From Luteimonas sp. BLCC-B24 (GTDB taxonomy: Bacteria > Pseudomonadota > Gammaproteobacteria > Xanthomonadales > Xanthomonadaceae): a DNA stretch of 64,000 bases. The DNA is taken from assembly GCF_028550595.1 (NCBI RefSeq), contig NZ_JAQQGN010000003.1:310001-374000 (forward strand), written 5' to 3'. Positions within the stretch are counted from its first letter, which is position 1. Every line of letters starts with the position of its first letter. The position numbers and the translations under genes were made by a program. The notes under the pieces are model-generated. The model was not told the origin of the DNA and ran no database searches. It was given only the letters and a program-made list of their open reading frames with translations. Positions 7,869 to 15,454 of this stretch are shown here, piece by piece.

Positions 7869-8339
7869 CTATTCCGGTTTCGTGAGCGAGCGGACGCATT
7901 CCTCGCGAGACCAAGTTGGCGAGCTTCTGATCTTTCCGATGCTGCTATTTGCTTGATAGCAGGTGATGAAATTGGCTTTTAGCGTCGAATCGCGCTTCAA
8001 CGACATTGCAATTACAACCACGAAATCTTCATAGATCACGGCCACTCGGCGCGTGGCGTCGACTTGTCGGATTGCTTTGTTCCAGCCTTGAAACAGAACT
8101 GCATCCGGATGCGTAAGGGTCGCCTGAATCCAGTCGATTCGCTGTGCTCTTACTTCCGAAAAAGTCTCCTTTCGGCCATCTCGCTCCACGCTTTCGTAAA
8201 ACGCGTGGTCGAACTTCTTAGCATCGAAGTAGACGCGAATCTCGTCCGGGGTCCGGATGTTCCCGCGGCAATAAACGCGCTCGTAGTGTTGACGGTACTC
8301 GGCAGAGGTCTCGTACTTCACTAACGGGGGTAATGACAT
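7869..8339 (-). CDS. Island protein, possible BECR-type (PBECR-like) nuclease
   Basis: A 156-residue protein starting MSLPPLVKYETSAEYRQHYE, then RTPDEIRVYFDAKKFDHAFY, RAQRIDWIQATLTHPD, RRVAVIYEDFVVVIAM and ANFITCYQA. The order of a His in FDH, an Arg in R-x2-RI, and a late F-x-T-x-Y strand resembles the PBECR families (phage-encoded barnase/EndoU/colicin E5/D/RelE-like fold), which are predicted RNases. This is my recognition of a pattern, not a verified hit. The ATG overlaps the TGA of the DUF3800 gene by one base (TGATG). Base composition is clearly lower in GC than the flanks, indicating transfer. No membrane segment is present. Confidence 0.6.
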   Translation of the reverse strand: MSLPPLVKYETSAEYRQHYERVYCRGNIRTPDEIRVYFDAKKFDHAFYESVERDGRKETFSEVRAQRIDWIQATLTHPDAVLFQGWNKAIRQVDATRRVAVIYEDFVVVIAMSLKRDSTLKANFITCYQANSSIGKIRSSPTWSREECVRSLTKPE

Positions 8340-9037
8340 CACCACCCCCCGTTGAGTCGAATTTTGAAGAGGTTGAACTTCTCCTCACCCTTGCTAGTTG
8401 GAGTAAGCTCGCGACCTAGCGCGCTCTCGATGCGGCCGACGACAGAAAACTTCGCAGTGCCTGGCGTCAGTGTGGAATTGAGCTTGCTGCTTGCCGCTCC
8501 AAGCAGCAAATCACACATCTGAATAAGTACTACCTCGTTGGACGGTAGGGATTGAACGCTCTCGATATTCGAGCTCAAGTTTGCTCGCGATAGACATTGA
8601 GCGAGGATAGGTAGCCGTTTTGAATCGCGATTGCTCTTCGCGTCACAGAAGATGCGGTAGTCGTTGAAATCCAGGATCCAGTGATGGAGAAGCTGGTAAT
8701 AGAACTTATAGAACCCTAGCTCTGCATCGTCGTCATGTAGTGAGAGATCGAGCTGGGTGCGATCAACCGCGATGCATCGAAAGCGAAGGTTCTCCCCGTA
8801 CGCGAAGAAGAGGTCAATAAGCTCTATGTAAAAGTCGCGGCGATTGGGAGAAACTTTGCTCCATTTGATCTCGCCCCATGCTTCATGTCGCTTCCGAAGG
8901 TCGCTAATTCGCAACTTAAGCTCATTCCGAACCTCTTGTGGAAGCCAAAGACTTCCGATCATGAGATAGCGCGCGCGCGGATTCGAAGACGTCAGGACGT
9001 CTGGATTCGCCTCATCGCAGTACACTTCAAATCTCAT
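8339..9037 (-). CDS. DUF3800-domain protein (RNase H-like fold), island gene
   Basis: A 232-residue protein of the DUF3800 family. The opening strand MRFEVYCDEANPD carries the family's acidic D-E pair. GEIKWSKVSPNRRDFYIELI is the conserved K-x-S/helix segment, RIFCDAKSNRD the second acidic strand and QMCDLLLGA the closing Asp motif. DUF3800 is predicted to have an RNase H-like nuclease fold, and members are common in genome islands and near defence genes; no activity is established. The gene begins 41 bases after nrdB with no clear promoter, so it may ride on the nrdAB transcript. It is coupled to the nuclease-like gene after it. Codon use and GC differ from the flanking core genes. Confidence 0.8.
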   Translation of the reverse strand: MRFEVYCDEANPDVLTSSNPRARYLMIGSLWLPQEVRNELKLRISDLRKRHEAWGEIKWSKVSPNRRDFYIELIDLFFAYGENLRFRCIAVDRTQLDLSLHDDDAELGFYKFYYQLLHHWILDFNDYRIFCDAKSNRDSKRLPILAQCLSRANLSSNIESVQSLPSNEVVLIQMCDLLLGAASSKLNSTLTPGTAKFSVVGRIESALGRELTPTSKGEEKFNLFKIRLNGGW

Positions 9038-9078
9038 AGGGTCTCGCAGGTCGTTAGCGGACTGAGTTACAGAAGCTC

Positions 9079-10128
9079 TTAGAGATCGTCGAACCCGTTA
9101 TCCGAATTCGTCTTCTTGTACGACGCATTCCGCATCTCGAAGAAGTCCGTCTTCGTCTCGGTGAAGTTGTCGGCGTAGGCCTTGATCCACGGCATCACGT
9201 TCTCGTTCGATTCGCTGTAGAGCTTCTCGATACCCAGCATGCCGGCCATCTTGTTGGCGCGGTACTTCACGTAGCGGACCATCTCGTCGACGTCGATGCC
9301 GTCGATGCCGTCGAGCACTTCGCTCGTCCAGCGTGTTTCGAGTTCGATCGCGTGCTCGAAGGCCGTGTGCACGTATTCGGTGAGTTCGTCGCCCTGGAGG
9401 TTCTGGTTCTCGCCGACGATGGCGCGGATCAGTTCGCTGATGAACTTGCTGTGCGCCAGCTCGTCGCGGTTGATGAAGCTGATGATCTTGCCGGTGCCGG
9501 TCATCCGGTTCTGCCGGACCAGGTTGTAGAAGTAGGCGAAGCCGGAATAGAAGTTGATGCCTTCAAGGATCGACGACTGCACCAGCGAGCGGATCAGCGT
9601 TTCGGCCGAGCGCTCGCGCATGAAGTCGTTGTACGAATCCATGATCGGCTGGTTGCGCGCGATGATCGTGGGATGCGTGCGCGCGAGTTCGAACACGCGG
9701 TTCTGGTCGGCCAGGCCGGTGATCGAGGCCAGCACGTAGCTGTAGCTCTCGTTGTGGATCACTTCCTGCTGGCCGATGATCGCGGCGTTGGCGTGCGCGG
9801 CCGGGTCGGTGATGTATTCGGCGACGTTGTAGATGAAGCGCGTCTGCGGCGAATCCAGCGTGGCCAGCAGGCCGATGATCGAATCGTAGGCGTTCTTCTC
9901 GCGCGCCGAGAGCTCGCCGTACTGTTTGGCGTCGCCCTTCATGTCGACCTCGTCCGGAATCCAGAAGTTGGTCGAGAGTTCCTTGTAGGCGCGATAGAAC
10001 GACGGATACGGAATGTCGTTCCAGTTGAGGATGCCGCTGGTCTGGCCGTTGATGATGCCGGTGGAGCGGTTGGGATGACGCGGCTCGAGGATCTTGATGC
10101 GGTCGAGCGGGGTGGACGTAACGGCCAT
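9079..10128 (-). CDS. nrdB: Class I ribonucleotide reductase, beta subunit NrdB
   Basis: A 349-residue diiron-radical subunit. All expected ligands are visible: Asp92 (TLDSPQ), Glu122 and His125 (QEVIHNESY), Glu189 (SILEGINFY), and Glu223 and His226 (RDELAHSKF). The radical tyrosine is present at Tyr129, so this is a Tyr-radical enzyme and not the Phe-type class Ic. It generates the radical passed to NrdA for reduction of ribonucleotides to deoxyribonucleotides. The gene follows nrdA after a 174-base intercistronic region rich in hairpins and is under the same cobalamin-riboswitch leader. The last residues (NGFDDL) are the usual acidic tail that docks on NrdA. Confidence 0.96.
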   Translation of the reverse strand: MAVTSTPLDRIKILEPRHPNRSTGIINGQTSGILNWNDIPYPSFYRAYKELSTNFWIPDEVDMKGDAKQYGELSAREKNAYDSIIGLLATLDSPQTRFIYNVAEYITDPAAHANAAIIGQQEVIHNESYSYVLASITGLADQNRVFELARTHPTIIARNQPIMDSYNDFMRERSAETLIRSLVQSSILEGINFYSGFAYFYNLVRQNRMTGTGKIISFINRDELAHSKFISELIRAIVGENQNLQGDELTEYVHTAFEHAIELETRWTSEVLDGIDGIDVDEMVRYVKYRANKMAGMLGIEKLYSESNENVMPWIKAYADNFTETKTDFFEMRNASYKKTNSDNGFDDL

Positions 10129-10189
10129 GGTTGCTTCTCGTATTCCGGTGCCGCGCCCCGAATCACGATTCGACGCGGCGATTCAATCT

Positions 10190-10283
10190 GGAGGAAAGCC
10201 CCCCTGAGTCAGGGGGTGCGCCGAAGGCGCGGGGTGTGGATGCTGGTGAGACGGGGCCCACGGTTTGCAATGCAAACCGTGGG
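10190..10283. repeat. Hairpin-rich intercistronic element between nrdA and nrdB
   Basis: Three inverted repeats occur in the 174-base gap. CCCCCTGAGTCAGGGGG lies near 10199-10215, GCGCCGAAGGCGC near 10218-10230, and a 13-bp perfect arm pair CCCACGGTTTGCA/TGCAAACCGTGGG lies at 10257-10283. They resemble the stem-loops scattered between genes in xanthomonads. They could stabilise or process the nrdAB message and set subunit ratio. Confidence 0.6.
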
Positions 10284-10302
10284 GAGCGAAGCGCGAATGC
10301 GC

Positions 10303-12792
10303 TTAGCTCGAACACCACTCGCACTCGGCGATATCGATGTCGTTGGAGCGCACGTAATACGTGGTCTTGATGCCCTCCCGCCATGCGGTCATGTGCAGCT
10401 CCAGCAGCGTGCTCGCGCGGATGGTGCTGGGCACGTAGAGGTTGAAGCTGATCGCCTGGTCGACGTGGCGCTGGCGACGCGCGTTCTGGCGCACCGAGGC
10501 GAACTGGTCCACCTTGTAGGCGCCCTTCTCGTAGTAGGGCCAGGTCTCCAGCGACAGGCCGGGCGCGGCGACCGGGCGGCGGTAGTCCTTCTTCTCCTCG
10601 TAGTAGAACGCGGAGTAGATCGGGTCGATCGACGCGGTGGAGCCGGCGATCTGCGCGGTGGACATGTTCGGCGCGACCGCCATCAGCCAGCCGTTGCGCA
10701 TGCCGTTGACGCCGACCTGCGCGGCCAGGTCCAGCCACTCGGGCGAGTTGTAGTTGCGATCACTGAAGTACGCGCCGGTGTGCCAGTCGCTGCCGGCGAA
10801 CACCGGGTAGGCGCCCTTTTCCTTGGCGAGTTCCATGCTGGCCTGCACGGTGAGGAAGTTGATGCGCTCGTAGAGCGCATCGCTGAAGTCCTCGGCGTCC
10901 TTCTCGTTCCAGTGGATGCCCTTCTGCGCCAGCAGGTGGTGCCAGCCGAACGTGCCCAGGCCGATCGCGCGGTACTTCTGGTTGGTGATCGTGGCCTGCG
11001 GCACGGGCAGCTGGTTGAGATCGATCACGTTGTCGAGCATGCGCACCTGGATCGGGATCAGGCGCTCGAGCACGTCGGTGATCAGGTCGCCCTGGCCCTG
11101 CTGCGGCACCACGGCGCGGCCCAGGTTCACCGACGACAGGTTGCAGACGACGAAGTCGCCGGCCTGCTTGGTGGTGACGATCTGATTGCCGGAGATGATC
11201 TCCTGCATCATCTTCGTCGGGCTCATGTTCTGCAGGATCTCGGTGCAGAGGTTCGACGAGTACACGCGGCCGACGTGCTTGTTCGGGTTCTTCCGGTTCA
11301 CCTCGTCGCGGTAGAACATGAAGGGATTCCCGGTCTCGAGCTGCGAGACCATGATCCGCTTGAAGATGTCGATCGCCTTGACCGTCTTGCGGCTGATGCG
11401 CTCGTCGGCGACCACCTCCTCGTAGCGCTTGCGGAAGCTGCCGTTGGGGTCGCCCTTCTTCTCGTCGAAGAAGTCCTGCAGGTAGAAGCCCTTCACGCGA
11501 TGGACCTCGTGCGGGTCGAACAGGTACCAGTCGCCGCGACGCTCGACCGCTTCCATGAAGAGATCGGGGATGCAGATCGAGGTAAACACGTCGTGCGCGC
11601 GCAGGCGCTGGTCACCGTTGTTGAGCCGCAGGTCGAGGAAGTTCTCGATGTCGCGGTGCCACACGTCGAGGTACACCGCGACCGCGCCCTTGCGCTGGCC
11701 CAGCTGGTCCACCGACACGGCGGTGTTGTTGAGCTGCTTGATCCACGGCACCACGCCGCCCGAGGAATTGGGCACGCCGCGGATGGCCGAACCGCTGGAG
11801 CGCACGTAGCCCATGTACGCGCCCACGCCGCCGCCGCCCTTGGAGACGCGGGCGATGTCGGTGTTGGAGTCGTAGATGCCCTGCAGCGAATCGTCGACGG
11901 TGTCGATGAAGCACGAGGAGAGCTGGCCGCCGACCTTGCCGGCGTTCTGCAGCGTCGGCGTGGCCACGGTCATGTACAGGTTCGACAGCGCCCAGTAGGC
12001 CTCGCCGACGAGCTGCATGCGGCGCTCGCGGCCGCCCTTGGTCTCGTTCTGCATCAGGTACAGCGCGATGGTGAGCCAGCGCTCCTGCGGCAGTTCGAAC
12101 ACGGCGCGCGAGGTGTCGGTGGCCAGATACCGCGTGGCCAGCAGGTACAGGCCGTTGTAGGCGAACAGCTTGTCGCGCTCGGCGTCGATCATGCGGCCGG
12201 CTTCCTGCAGCTCTTCCTTGGAGTAGGCGCGCAGGATGTCGTTGGAATAGATGTTGCGGTCGGCCAGCGATTCCTGCAGGCCGACGTAGGAGCCGTACTT
12301 CTGCTCGGCGTCGTAGAAGCGGTTGCGGCTGGCGCGCTTGTACAGGCGGTGCAGGTACAGGCGGGCGGCGAAGAATTCCCACTCCGGCGCGGTGACGTCG
12401 ACGCGGGCCTCGGCCTCGCGGATCAGGTGGTCGGTGAGGTCGTCGGCGTTGACGGCCTCCTTGCGCTCGACGAAGCCGAACACGCTGCGCTTGTAGTCGG
12501 CGATGTCGAGCTGCGGGAACTCGGCATGGGTGCGGTCGATGCTGCGCTCCAGGCGCGCGCGGTCGTAGGGAATCCGGCGATTGCCGGCTTCCTTGGTGAT
12601 CCAGGTGGAGACGCCGGCGTCGGCGTCGGGTGTTTCGGCAATCGCGGTGTTCATGGCGGCACTCGGGGGCGGCGGCACCACGTCGTCGGGCTCGACGGTG
12701 GGCGGCGTGGGCGAAACAGGGGGCGCGGTGGCGGCGGGGGTGGCGTCTGCGGCGGCCGGTGCAGTGGTCGCGACGGTGTCCTGGCTGGTCAT
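10303..12792 (-). CDS. nrdA: Class I ribonucleotide reductase, alpha subunit NrdA
   Basis: An 829-residue catalytic subunit. ATG 12792 is chosen because GGAGAGAGAGACCAG directly precedes it; an Ala/Pro-rich linker (residues 5-60) then leads into an ATP-cone-like domain (STWITKEAGNRRIPYDR onward). Active-site residues are present: Cys294 (LSSCF) and Cys550 (VVCNLSS) form the redox pair, while Asn514, Cys516 and Glu518 (SNLCTEI) do the radical chemistry. The C-terminal CEWC supplies the shuttle cysteines. It reduces nucleoside diphosphates with NrdB. Its leader contains a cobalamin riboswitch and its promoter two NrdR-box-like repeats, so expression should respond both to vitamin B12 and to nucleotide state. 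Confidence 0.96.
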   Translation of the reverse strand: MTSQDTVATTAPAAADATPAATAPPVSPTPPTVEPDDVVPPPPSAAMNTAIAETPDADAGVSTWITKEAGNRRIPYDRARLERSIDRTHAEFPQLDIADYKRSVFGFVERKEAVNADDLTDHLIREAEARVDVTAPEWEFFAARLYLHRLYKRASRNRFYDAEQKYGSYVGLQESLADRNIYSNDILRAYSKEELQEAGRMIDAERDKLFAYNGLYLLATRYLATDTSRAVFELPQERWLTIALYLMQNETKGGRERRMQLVGEAYWALSNLYMTVATPTLQNAGKVGGQLSSCFIDTVDDSLQGIYDSNTDIARVSKGGGGVGAYMGYVRSSGSAIRGVPNSSGGVVPWIKQLNNTAVSVDQLGQRKGAVAVYLDVWHRDIENFLDLRLNNGDQRLRAHDVFTSICIPDLFMEAVERRGDWYLFDPHEVHRVKGFYLQDFFDEKKGDPNGSFRKRYEEVVADERISRKTVKAIDIFKRIMVSQLETGNPFMFYRDEVNRKNPNKHVGRVYSSNLCTEILQNMSPTKMMQEIISGNQIVTTKQAGDFVVCNLSSVNLGRAVVPQQGQGDLITDVLERLIPIQVRMLDNVIDLNQLPVPQATITNQKYRAIGLGTFGWHHLLAQKGIHWNEKDAEDFSDALYERINFLTVQASMELAKEKGAYPVFAGSDWHTGAYFSDRNYNSPEWLDLAAQVGVNGMRNGWLMAVAPNMSTAQIAGSTASIDPIYSAFYYEEKKDYRRPVAAPGLSLETWPYYEKGAYKVDQFASVRQNARRQRHVDQAISFNLYVPSTIRASTLLELHMTAWREGIKTTYYVRSNDIDIAECEWCSS

Positions 12793-12990
12793 CTGGTCTC
12801 TCTCTCCGTGCATGCGCGCACACCCCCGGCCCGCCCGCATCGGGTCCGGCGGCTGCGGTCGTGTCCGAGGATCGACGGGCGGCGTCGCAGGGGCCGCGAT
12901 CGGACGCCGTGCGTCATCGCGCCTGCTCCGCAAGCCCGCTCCCCACGGAGCGGCTGCAGCCAGCACCGCGCGGCGTGCATTCGCGCGGCT

Positions 12991-13149
12991 GTCGGCAGGT
13001 CTTCGGACTCATGGGCGCGAAGGCGACGCCTTCTCCTCGCCCGCCGCTTCCCGGATCGCTCCAGTGCTGATGGCGGGTTCGTTCCCAATCACCGCTGCGG
13101 GGCAGTGCCGGACTGGCCTCGAGGGCGTCACCGGCTTCCCGTTTTAATC
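12991..13149 (-). promoter_or_regulatory. Cobalamin (adenosylcobalamin) riboswitch in the nrdAB leader
   Basis: Read on the minus strand, the leader begins AAAACGGGAAGCCGGTG, continues with CACTGCCCCGCAGCGGT and GCCATCAGCACTGG, and closes with the B12 box AGTCCGAAGACCTGCCG (plus coordinates 12993-13009). These blocks, in this order, are the conserved core of cobalamin riboswitches. Between it and nrdA are two mutually exclusive pairings, CGCTCC/GGAGCG and GCTCCG/CGGAGC (12925-12952 region), which could form the expression platform. No T-run is seen, so control may be at translation or by Rho. Confidence 0.93.
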
Positions 13150-13179
13150 CGTCGCCCTGGGGGCGCGGAACCGACGTGG

Positions 13180-13225
13180 CCCAAGATAGTGGGGTGTTCG
13201 GGCGGGGTCAACGCTAAATCTTGTG
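13180..13225 (-). promoter_or_regulatory. nrdAB promoter overlapped by two NrdR-box-like sites
   Basis: On the minus strand, TTGACC (13211-13206) and TATCTT (13188-13183) are separated by 17 bases, a good sigma70 promoter placed about 30 bases upstream of the riboswitch. Box 1, CACAAGATTTAGCG, is at 13225-13212. Box 2, CCCACTATCTTGGG, is at 13193-13180. Both fit the NrdR consensus CACWATATATWGTG at about 10-11 of 14 positions. They start 32 bases apart, that is about three helical turns, as NrdR box pairs do. Box 2 covers the -10 hexamer. Confidence 0.7.
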
Positions 13226-13442
13226 AAGACGCGGCAGGCCCCGTGGCGCCCGCATTTCCGGTTCGTCAAGCCCCTGATGCCGCCTTGGGCATGCGCATCG
13301 GGCTGCGCGATGCAAGCCCCGCGCGGCCTGTTCATGCAATCCGGACACCCCCAGGCGGGGGGGTGCGGGACGCGGCGACGCCGCAGCGCGGGGTCGGGCG
13401 TTTCATCCGGAGCGTTCGCCGGAGCGCGCGGCCGGCCCGGAC
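13226..13442. repeat. Intergenic stretch between zapE and the nrd promoter, with a C/G hairpin
   Basis: No gene is seen. An inverted repeat CACCCCC-AGG-CGGGGGGGTG at about 13345-13364 is followed by GC-rich alternating sequence. Its layout is similar to the hairpin element between nrdA and nrdB. No T-run accompanies it, so it is not a classical terminator. Confidence 0.45.
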
Positions 13443-14648
13443 TCAACCGCGGTGTTCGCGGGTCAGATACTCGGTGCTGCGCATCTCGATCAGCCGGGAG
13501 GCGGTGCGTTCGAAGGCGCCGGTGAGGCGTTCGCCCGTGTAGAGCTGCGGCGGTTCGACGGCGGCGGTGCAGACCAGGTTGACGTGGCGGTCGTAGAGCT
13601 CGTCGATCAGGGTGACGAAGCGGCGCGCGGCGTCGTCGCGGGTGGCGTCCATGCACGGAATGCCGCCCAGCAGCACGGTGTGGAACTCGGTGGCGATGTG
13701 GATGTAATCGCTGGCGCCGCGCGGGCCTTCGCACAGCGCGTCGAAATCGAACCACGCCATGCCGGTGCAGCGTGCGCGCACCGCGATGCGCCGGCAGTCG
13801 ATCTCGATGCCGGCATCGCGGTGGTCGTCGTCGCCGCCGAGTTCGTGCCAGCGCGTGTCCAGCCAGGCGTCGGCACCGGCGTCGAGCGGCGTGCGGTAGA
13901 CCGGCGAGCGGGTCAGGGCGCGCATGCGGTAGTCGGTGTCGCTTTCGAGAAACACGACGTGGCAGTGGCGCTGGACCAGCGCGATCGCCGGCAGGAAGCG
14001 CACGCGCTGCAGGCCGTCCTTGTAGAGATCCTGCGGGTCGACGTTGGAGCTGGTCACCAGCACGATGCCGTCGGCGAACATGCGCTCGAGCAGCCGCGCG
14101 AGCAGCATCGCATCGCCGATGTCGCTGACGAAGAACTCGTCGAGCACCAGCACGCGCAGGCCCGCATCGCGCCAGCCGCGGACGATCGCCGCCAGCGGAT
14201 CACGCTCGCCTGCATGCGTGCGCAGCGCCTCGTGGACCTCGCGCATGAAGCGGTGGAAGTGGGTGCGGCGCTTGCGGCCGAGCCGCGGGTCGGGCGTCGC
14301 GTGGCGCGCAGGGTCCTTGCGCGCCTTGGCCGCGGTCACGTCCGCGCCGCCCTCGCCGGGGCGTTCGGGCCGGAGCACGCCCATCGGCAGGCCGTCGTGG
14401 AACAGGTCGATCATGAACGTCTTGCCGCGACCCACGCCGCCCCACAGGTACAGCCCGGGCGGCGCGTCACCGGCGGCATCGCGGCCCAGCAGGCGTCCGA
14501 GCAGGCCGCCGCGCGTCGGCGGCAGGGTCAATGCGCGATGCAGGCGGTCGAGTTCGACCAGGGCCGGGCGCTGGGCCGGATCCTCCTGCCAGTCGCCGCG
14601 CGCGACGCCCTCGGCATAGCGCTGCGAGGGCAGGGCGGTGTCGCTCAT
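13443..14648 (-). CDS. zapE: Cell-division ATPase ZapE (AFG1-like)
   Basis: A 401-residue AAA-type P-loop ATPase. Walker A GGVGRGKT lies at residues 70-77 (LYLWGGVGRGKTFMIDLF), followed by the family block THFHRFMREVH, Walker B VLVLDEFFVSDIGDA and the sensor VLVTSSN. This matches ZapE/YhcM, which in Escherichia coli associates with the Z-ring and destabilises FtsZ polymers; the mitochondrial homologue is AFG1/LACE1. It is cytoplasmic. A spacer between Walker A and the HFHRFM block (about residues 88-125, Arg/Lys-rich) is somewhat longer than in E. coli. It stands alone on the minus strand ahead of the nrd promoter. Confidence 0.92.
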   Translation of the reverse strand: MSDTALPSQRYAEGVARGDWQEDPAQRPALVELDRLHRALTLPPTRGGLLGRLLGRDAAGDAPPGLYLWGGVGRGKTFMIDLFHDGLPMGVLRPERPGEGGADVTAAKARKDPARHATPDPRLGRKRRTHFHRFMREVHEALRTHAGERDPLAAIVRGWRDAGLRVLVLDEFFVSDIGDAMLLARLLERMFADGIVLVTSSNVDPQDLYKDGLQRVRFLPAIALVQRHCHVVFLESDTDYRMRALTRSPVYRTPLDAGADAWLDTRWHELGGDDDHRDAGIEIDCRRIAVRARCTGMAWFDFDALCEGPRGASDYIHIATEFHTVLLGGIPCMDATRDDAARRFVTLIDELYDRHVNLVCTAAVEPPQLYTGERLTGAFERTASRLIEMRSTEYLTREHRG

Positions 14649-14718
14649 CGCGCAGGCATCCGCGCGGCGCGGATGTGCGGCGCGGCAACGGCCGCGCCCG
14701 GAGCACGAGGCGGCCGCA

Positions 14719-15387
14719 TCAGGCGGCCGGGTCCGGCAGCCAGGTGCGCACGCCGTTCTTCAGTGCGCCGCGCAGGTCCATCAGCTTGCGATGGAAGAAA
14801 TGGCTGGTGTCGGGCATGCGCACCAGCTCGGCGTCGGCGCCGCTGTCGTCGAGCCAGTGGTAGACCGCTTCGGGATCGACGATCTCGTCGGCCTCGCCCT
14901 GGATCACCAGCCACGGGCAGCGCGGCAGCACGATCGCGTCGAAGTCCCAGCGCCCGGCCGGCGGTGCGATCGAGATCAGTCCGTCGGGCTGCAAGGCCTC
15001 GCTCGCGCGCAGCGACACGTAGGCGCCGAAGCTGAAACCGGCCAGCCACAGCGCATGGCCCGGCCGCTCGCGGCGCACCCATTCGACCACGGCGGCGAGG
15101 TCGGCGGTTTCGCCCTCGCCCGCATCGTAGGTGCCGGCGGACGCGCCGGTGCCGCGGAAGTTGAAACGCACCGTGGCCGCGCCGAGCTCGCGCAATGCGC
15201 GCGCGGCCATGGTGACGACCTTGTTGTGCATGGTGCCGCCCTCGGTGGGCAGCGGATGGCAGACGACGGCGACCAGTGGACGGGCATCGACGTCGGCCTC
15301 GGGCAGGTCGACGATGGCCTCGAGGTCGCCGACGGGGCCGGCGAGCGTCAGCGGCCCGGATTCGGTGGGGAACGTGGGGGACGTCAT
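14719..15387 (-). CDS. Alpha/beta hydrolase (dienelactone-hydrolase-like)
   Basis: A 222-residue alpha/beta-fold hydrolase. The nucleophile elbow GFSFG (117-121) places Ser119. VVCHPLPTEGGTMHNKV holds the HP oxyanion loop, VRFNFRGTGAS the RG motif, VIQGEADEIVD the acidic residue and DTSHFFH the catalytic His. This combination is typical of a widespread proteobacterial family of small cytoplasmic hydrolases annotated as alpha/beta hydrolases with unknown substrate. There is no signal peptide. It lies 70 bases upstream of zapE on the same strand. The natural substrate cannot be deduced. Confidence 0.88.
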   Translation of the reverse strand: MTSPTFPTESGPLTLAGPVGDLEAIVDLPEADVDARPLVAVVCHPLPTEGGTMHNKVVTMAARALRELGAATVRFNFRGTGASAGTYDAGEGETADLAAVVEWVRRERPGHALWLAGFSFGAYVSLRASEALQPDGLISIAPPAGRWDFDAIVLPRCPWLVIQGEADEIVDPEAVYHWLDDSGADAELVRMPDTSHFFHRKLMDLRGALKNGVRTWLPDPAA

Positions 15388-15454
15388 GTGCGCATGATAC
15401 CGGGGCGTTCGCGACGGAGCCGTGCATTGCGCACGCCGTACGCGGCCCCGGCCG

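Noticed and set aside
10131..10370. Short plus-strand frame covering the nrdA-nrdB gap
   Set aside because: It runs through the hairpin element and into the antisense of nrdA. There is no ribosome site and no motif.
9352..13542. A 1396-codon open frame on the plus strand
   Set aside because: It is antisense to nrdB, nrdA, the riboswitch and zapE. The translation is His/Arg/Val/Asp-rich, as third-position GC bias produces opposite real genes, and has no domain.
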